This document shows positions 6,112-9,379 of a stretch of DNA of 9,379 nt, piece after piece. The notes beneath the pieces are model-generated. The model did not search any database and had not been told where the DNA came from. It worked only from the letters and a program-made list of their open reading frames with translations. Source of the stretch: Caulobacter sp. (lineage in GTDB: Bacteria; Pseudomonadota; Alphaproteobacteria; Caulobacterales; Caulobacteraceae); the NCBI GenBank assembly GCA_028291125.1, contig JAQGIN010000230.1:1-9379 (forward strand). Reading direction: 5' to 3'. The position numbers and the translations under genes were made by a program. Each line of letters begins with the position of its first letter. The stretch's first letter is position 1.

Positions 6112-6155
6112 CTCGACCCCTCCCAGGCGGACCGCGGCCCCGGCGAGGCGGCGGC

Positions 6156-6196
6156 GACAACGCGATTTTCGCGCTGGAGACAACCCATTTTCGCGC
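6156..6196. repeat. tandem 18-19 bp direct repeat, candidate regulator site
   Basis: GACAACGCGATTTTCGCGC (6156-6174) and GACAACCCATTTTCGCGC (6179-6196) are near-identical direct repeats that start 23 bases apart, about two helical turns. They differ by one inserted base and one substitution in the middle. They lie in the 226-bp region between the divergent MBL-hydrolase and secreted-repeat-protein genes. Two direct sites on the same helix face are typical of a cooperative regulator, but a plain local duplication is equally possible. Confidence 0.55.
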
Positions 6197-6275
6197 CGCC
6201 CGGACGAATTTCTCCTGATCCGACGCGGCTTTGACGACATCGGCCGCCATGTTTACGCCCCTGTCGGACGACATC

Positions 6276-6305
6276 TTGACCCTCGAAGCAAGCGGGCGCT
6301 TAAGT
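6276..6305 (+). promoter_or_regulatory. putative promoter of the cysteine-repeat protein
   Basis: TTGACCC (6276-6282) matches the -35 consensus TTGaCgS at six of seven positions. TTAAGT (6300-6305) is a weak -10 after 18 bases, inside GCTTAAGTC. The transcript would begin near 6312, about a dozen bases before the ribosome site AGGAG at 6324-6328. TTGACGA at 6231-6237 is a second -35-like sequence but lacks a convincing -10. Confidence 0.4.
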
Positions 6306-6337
6306 CGCCGCGAGGAACACACCAGGAGACTATTCCC

Positions 6338-7675
6338 ATGAGGCTTTTCGGGATCGGCATTGCGGCCGCCCTCGCGGTCGCCGCGCTCATTCCGGTCGCC
6401 GTGATGTCGGCGCCGAAAGAGACCAAGGACAAACCCGCCATCGACGCCAAGTCGCGCGAGGCGGGCAAGAAAGACGCGCCGGCGGCCGTCCTCGCGTCCG
6501 GGATCAGTTGCGCCGTCTCCGACGCGCGCCTGCTGGGCGCCGACAAGAAGAGCGGCGACAGCTATTACGAGGTCGCCTGCGAACAGGGCCTCGGCTTCGC
6601 CGTGATCAGCAAGAAGGACGGCACGGCCCAGGCCTATAGCTGCCTCGAGACCGCCCAGCCGGCGGCCGACGGCAAGCCCAGCGCCCTGGTCTGCATCCTG
6701 CCGGGCAACGCCAATCCCAAGGCCGGCCTGATCCCCTATCTGCAGAAAGCCAACACCCCCTGCGAGATCGAGAACGCCCGGGCCATCGGCGCGGGCGCCA
6801 AGAACGCCTATTTCGAAGTCGCCTGCAAGGGCGGCACGGGCTACATCCTGCAGACCGCCGTGCCGGTGAATATCGACAAGGAAGTCGCCGCCAACAACTG
6901 CCTGATCTATGAGGATGGCGGCAATGTCAGCTGCAAGCTGACCGATCGCGCCACCCAGCTGGCCATCGCCGACACCCTGGCCGCCCAGTCGGGCAAGAAC
7001 TGCGCGGTGAAGGACAAGCGCTACGTCCTCAGCACCAAGACCGACAACTATTTCGAAGTCGCCTGCCAAGACGGCAAGGGCTACATGCTGCAGCAGGCCA
7101 ACGCCGGGGCCCTGGTCCGCACCATCGACTGCGCCCAGGCCGGCTTCGTCGGCGGCGGCTGCACCCTGACCGACAGCCTCGCCGCCCAGACCGAACAGGC
7201 CGGCCTCTACACCAAGCTGGCGGCCAAGGCCGGCTTCGACTGCAAGGTCGAGAAGTACGGCCTGCTGCCGACCAACGACAACCGCAAGGAAGTCGTCGAG
7301 ATGAAGTGCTCCAACCGTCCCGAAGGCGCCATCGGCGTGTTCGAGGCCAGCACCGCCCAGATCTACGACTGCGTGGCGTCGGAGCTGATCGGCTATCGCT
7401 GCACCTTCACCAAGCAGGACGCCGTCTTCCCGCGCCTGACCGAGAACCTCAAGACCCTCGGCAAGAGCACCTGCGCGGTGTCCTCGGCCCGGGTCATGGG
7501 CAGCACCCCCACCGACGGCTATGTCGAGCTGGCTTGCTCGGACGGCCTGCCCGGCTGGGTGATCAGCTATCCGCTGAGCGGCGCCGTCAACAAGCCGGGC
7601 GAGGTGCTCAGCTGCGCCCAGGCCAGCGGCGTCGGCGGCGGCTGCAAGCTGCCGACCAACAAGAAGAAGGCCTAG
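6338..7675 (+). CDS. secreted five-module cysteine-repeat protein, unknown function
   Basis: I do not recognise this 445-residue protein as a named family. Residues 1-25 form a signal peptide (MRLFGIG, then an alanine/valine core, cleavage near VMSA), so it is exported to the periplasm or beyond. No lipobox cysteine is seen. A lysine/alanine-rich linker (26-52) follows. The rest is five modules of 77-84 residues, each with four cysteines: 58/81/102/119, 142/163/188/199, 222/243/265/275, 302/324/345/355 and 379/400/426/436. These are all 20 cysteines in the protein. A module reads roughly C-x-V-x-x-A-R-x-x-G, then Y-[FYV]-E-[VL]-A-C-x-x-G-x-G-[YFW], then a Cys and a final C-x-L; module 4 is the most diverged. 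Paired disulfides per module are likely (inference). The ATG at 6338 has AGGAG nine bases upstream. The C terminus is basic (NKKKA). The gene stands alone with its own terminator. Confidence 0.88.
   Translation: MRLFGIGIAAALAVAALIPVAVMSAPKETKDKPAIDAKSREAGKKDAPAAVLASGISCAVSDARLLGADKKSGDSYYEVACEQGLGFAVISKKDGTAQAYSCLETAQPAADGKPSALVCILPGNANPKAGLIPYLQKANTPCEIENARAIGAGAKNAYFEVACKGGTGYILQTAVPVNIDKEVAANNCLIYEDGGNVSCKLTDRATQLAIADTLAAQSGKNCAVKDKRYVLSTKTDNYFEVACQDGKGYMLQQANAGALVRTIDCAQAGFVGGGCTLTDSLAAQTEQAGLYTKLAAKAGFDCKVEKYGLLPTNDNRKEVVEMKCSNRPEGAIGVFEASTAQIYDCVASELIGYRCTFTKQDAVFPRLTENLKTLGKSTCAVSSARVMGSTPTDGYVELACSDGLPGWVISYPLSGAVNKPGEVLSCAQASGVGGGCKLPTNKKKA
6509..7645 (+). repeat. five coding tandem repeats (four-cysteine modules)
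   Basis: Module starts, taken at each first cysteine codon, are 6509, 6761, 7001, 7241 and 7472. Parts are still alike at the DNA level: a 19-base identity (CTATTTCGAAGTCGCCTGC) occurs at 6808-6826 and 7048-7066 (modules 2 and 3, 240 bases apart), and GTCGGCGGCGGCTGCA occurs at 7148-7163 and 7631-7646 (modules 3 and 5, 483 bases apart, in register). This points to internal duplication with some later homogenisation or strong codon constraint. Confidence 0.85.
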
Positions 7676-7701
7676 TCCTCACCGGCCAGGCCGAAACGAA
7701 G

Positions 7702-7733
7702 AGCCCGGCGGGAGCGATCCCGGCGGGCTTTTT
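7702..7733 (+). terminator. rho-independent terminator
   Basis: AGCCCG (7702-7707) pairs with CGGGCT (7724-7729). After one mismatch CGGG pairs with CCCG, giving about 10 base pairs around the loop AGCGAT, followed by five Ts (7729-7733). It begins 26 bases after the stop of the cysteine-repeat gene and should end its transcript. On the opposite strand the hairpin lacks a good T run, so it may serve the converging gene only weakly. Confidence 0.85.
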
Positions 7734-7741
7734 GCTGTCTG

Positions 7742-7778
7742 GAATCTTCCTTCTCCCCTTGCGGGAGAAGGAAGATTC
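7742..7778. repeat. perfect 16-bp inverted repeat with GANTC ends
   Basis: The left arm 7742-7757 (GAATCTTCCTTCTCCC) and right arm 7763-7778 are perfect reverse complements around a 5-base loop. The outer ends are GAATC and GATTC, both GANTC sites. It lies between converging genes, one base beyond the stop of the thiamine-diphosphate enzyme gene. No T run follows on either strand. The core CTTCTCCCCTTGCGGGAGAAG resembles intergenic palindromes that I recall as dispersed in Caulobacter and related genomes. A role as a 3'-end stabiliser or as a mobile palindrome is inferred. Confidence 0.75.
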
Positions 7779-7779
7779 T

Positions 7780-9336
7780 CTACATCGCCGCCTCGATGAA
7801 TCGCGGCCCCGGCGTCGCCATGGCCTCGGCGAAGGCGGCGTCGAAACTCTCGGCGCTGTCGCAGCGCACGGCCGGCAGGCTCAGGCTCGTGGCCAAGCCC
7901 ACCCAGTCGATGCGCGGGTCGCCCAGGTCGAGCAGCCGCGCCGCCGCCGGCCCGGCCTCGCCGGCTCCCGTCCGCCCCAGCTCGATGCCAAGGATGCGGT
8001 ACTTGTGGTTGGCGAACACCACCACGGTGACGTCCAGCCGCTCGCGGGCGATCGTCCACAGGCCCTGGACGGTGTACATCCCCGCCCCGTCGCCGTTCAG
8101 CGACAGCACCTTGCGCTCGGGGCAGGCCACCGCCGCGCCGATCGCCAGCGGAATCCCCTGGCCGATCGCCCCGCCGGTCAGGGACAGCCAGTCATGGGCC
8201 CGGGCGGCCCGGGTCTGGGTGAAGATCGGCAGGCCGGCGGTGACCGCGTCGTCGGAGATCACCGTCTGGGCGGGCATGTGGCGGGCGATGGCGGCGCCGA
8301 TCGCCCAGGCGTCCAGCCGGCCCTGCGGCGCGGCCAGCGGCGCGAAGGCCTCGACGGGTCCGGCGGCCGGAGCCCCCAGCGCCTCGGCCAACTGGTCGAG
8401 CGCCGCCGCGGCGTCGGTCGCGCGGCCGCACAGGGTCTCCACCGCGCAGCCGTCGGGGACCAGCTCGCTGGGCCGATCGGGATAGGCGAAGAAGGCCACC
8501 GGGCTGGTCGCCCCGACCAGGACCATCAGGTCGACGCCGTCGAGGTCCTTCAACGCCGCCTCGGCGAAATAGGCCAGCTTGTCGGGCCGGAACCGGCCCT
8601 CGCCGCGCGCCTGGCGGGCGGTGAAGGTGTCGGTCAGCACCCGCACGCCGGCGGCGGCGACTCGCCCAGCGGCGGCCAGGGCGGCCTCGCCGCACGCCGA
8701 GGAGCCCAGCAGCAGCACCGGCTTGCGCGCCGCCTTCAGCCGCGCGGCGACGGCGGCCACGGTCGCGGCCTCGGGCGCGGCGGGCGGGGTCGGGGTCGCC
8801 ACCGGCCCCTTAACCGCCGTCTCGTTCCAGGCGCTGTCGGCCGGCAGGATCAGGCAGGCGACGCCGCCGGGCGGGCCCTGGCTGGCGGCGACCGCTTCGG
8901 CGGCCAGTGGCCCGACCGCGTCGGCGCTCTCGGCCGACCTCACCCAGATCGAATTGGGCGCGGCCAGAGCGGCGATGTCGGAGTTCAGCGGCGCGTCATA
9001 GCCGCGGTGGTAGGTGGCGTGGTCGCCGATGATGTTGACCACCGGGGTGAAGGCGCGGCGGGCGTTGTGCAGATTGGCCGCGCCGTTGGCGTAGCCGGGC
9101 CCCAGATGCAGCAGGGTGCAGGCCGGCTTGCCAGCCATGCGGCCATAGCCGTCGGCCGCCCCGGTGGCCACGCCCTCGAACAGGCACAGCACCGAGCGCA
9201 TGCGCGGCTCGCGGTCGAGGGCGGCGACGAACTGCATCTCGCTGGTGCCGGGATTGGCGAAACAGGCGGTGACGCCGTTGTCGGCCAGGGTGGTGATCAG
9301 GGCGTCGGCGCCGTTCATCGAGGTTTCCATTCCCAT
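7780..9336 (-). CDS. thiamine-diphosphate enzyme, acetolactate synthase large subunit-like
   Basis: Enzyme of the IlvB/MdlC thiamine-diphosphate superfamily, 518 residues. The N-terminal PYR domain starts NGADALITTLADNGV and carries FANPGTSEM and the catalytic glutamate E54 (CLFEGVATGAADGYGRMAG). A middle domain spans about 190-325. The C-terminal PP domain has SLTGGAIGQGIPLAIGAA (385-402) and the metal/cofactor motif GDG (415-417) with N443 (FANHKY). The cofactor residues are therefore intact. Proteins of this group are routinely labelled acetolactate synthase large subunit, but they are shorter than true AHAS (about 560-600) and no small-subunit gene is adjacent. A 2-oxoacid decarboxylase such as a benzoylformate-decarboxylase relative is equally possible. 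The start is uncertain: ATG at 9336, 9330 or 9318 are in frame, and the last (MNGADAL) matches the usual family N terminus. It probably follows the partial upstream gene in an operon. Confidence 0.87.
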   Translation of the reverse strand: MGMETSMNGADALITTLADNGVTACFANPGTSEMQFVAALDREPRMRSVLCLFEGVATGAADGYGRMAGKPACTLLHLGPGYANGAANLHNARRAFTPVVNIIGDHATYHRGYDAPLNSDIAALAAPNSIWVRSAESADAVGPLAAEAVAASQGPPGGVACLILPADSAWNETAVKGPVATPTPPAAPEAATVAAVAARLKAARKPVLLLGSSACGEAALAAAGRVAAAGVRVLTDTFTARQARGEGRFRPDKLAYFAEAALKDLDGVDLMVLVGATSPVAFFAYPDRPSELVPDGCAVETLCGRATDAAAALDQLAEALGAPAAGPVEAFAPLAAPQGRLDAWAIGAAIARHMPAQTVISDDAVTAGLPIFTQTRAARAHDWLSLTGGAIGQGIPLAIGAAVACPERKVLSLNGDGAGMYTVQGLWTIARERLDVTVVVFANHKYRILGIELGRTGAGEAGPAAARLLDLGDPRIDWVGLATSLSLPAVRCDSAESFDAAFAEAMATPGPRFIEAAM

Positions 9337-9348
9337 TGTCTGTCGCGG

Positions 9349-9379
9349 CTAGAGCAGCACGATGACGCCGTCGTCCGGC
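9349..9379 (-). CDS. 3' end of an upstream gene (partial)
   Basis: On the minus strand the edge of the window reads PDDGVIVLL followed by TAG (9351-9349), leaving 12 bases before the first possible start of the thiamine-diphosphate enzyme gene. The short gap and same strand suggest an operon. Nine residues are too few to name the product, and the reading frame itself is inferred from the stop position. Confidence 0.35.
   Translation of the reverse strand, partial: PDDGVIVLL

Noticed and set aside
6156..6196. Direct repeat considered as the start of a CRISPR array
   Set aside because: Only two copies with a 4-base gap, no spacers and no cas genes.
6314..6318. GGAAC resembling the -35 of an EcfG/SigT general stress promoter
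   Set aside because: No CGTT-type -10 occurs 16-17 bases downstream, and the transcript would start inside the coding region.
6065..6337. 91-residue N-terminal extension of the cysteine-repeat protein
   Set aside because: It is arginine-rich and covers the MBL-hydrolase start and the divergent control region. The signal peptide and AGGAG site place the start at 6338.

Overview
The window looks like a chromosomal segment of an alphaproteobacterium of the Caulobacterales type (Caulobacter or Phenylobacterium-like). The evidence is very high GC with strong GC bias at third codon positions, tight gene packing, several promoter-like sequences resembling the Caulobacter housekeeping consensus (TTGaCgS, 10-14 bases, GCTANAWC), and GANTC sites of the CcrM type in an intergenic hairpin. 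The genus is an inference. There is no rRNA, tRNA, CRISPR array, transposase, integrase or phage gene, and no sign of recent insertion.

Layout, left to right. 1-236: upstream region with no supported gene and one plausible promoter. 237-1505 (+): MFS exporter. 1508-1987 (-): GNAT acetyltransferase resembling spermidine/spermine acetyltransferase. 1986-2309 (+): small TfoX N-terminal-domain protein. 2306-3163 (-): HSDL2-like short-chain dehydrogenase. 3164-3326: divergent control region rich in inverted repeats. 3327-3776 (+): four-helix DUF2214-like membrane protein. 4983-3773 (-): marR regulator translationally coupled (ATGA) to an enoyl-CoA hydratase/isomerase, with an apparent promoter and operator inside the 3' end of the next gene. 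6111-5014 (-): MBL-fold hydrolase. 6112-6337: divergent control region with a tandem direct repeat. 6338-7675 (+): secreted protein made of five four-cysteine modules. 7676-7779: intrinsic terminator plus a perfect 16-bp hairpin. 9336-7780 (-): thiamine-diphosphate enzyme of the IlvB/MdlC superfamily. 9379-9349 (-): last codons of an upstream gene.

The first eight genes alternate strand or overlap so tightly that gene ends are shared with the opposite strand. The TfoX-like gene begins in a CATG shared with the opposite start codon and ends in a CTAG shared with the opposite stop codon. The DUF2214/enoyl-CoA hydratase pair also shares a CTAG. This leaves no room for separate terminators.

Functionally this is mostly housekeeping or accessory metabolism. 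The marR, enoyl-CoA hydratase and MBL-hydrolase genes could form one acyl-CoA-related unit (inference). The least explained item is the 445-residue secreted protein: 20 cysteines in five regular modules, no family that I recognise, its own terminator, and a divergent promoter region with a 23-bp-spaced direct repeat. It is the best candidate for something undescribed.
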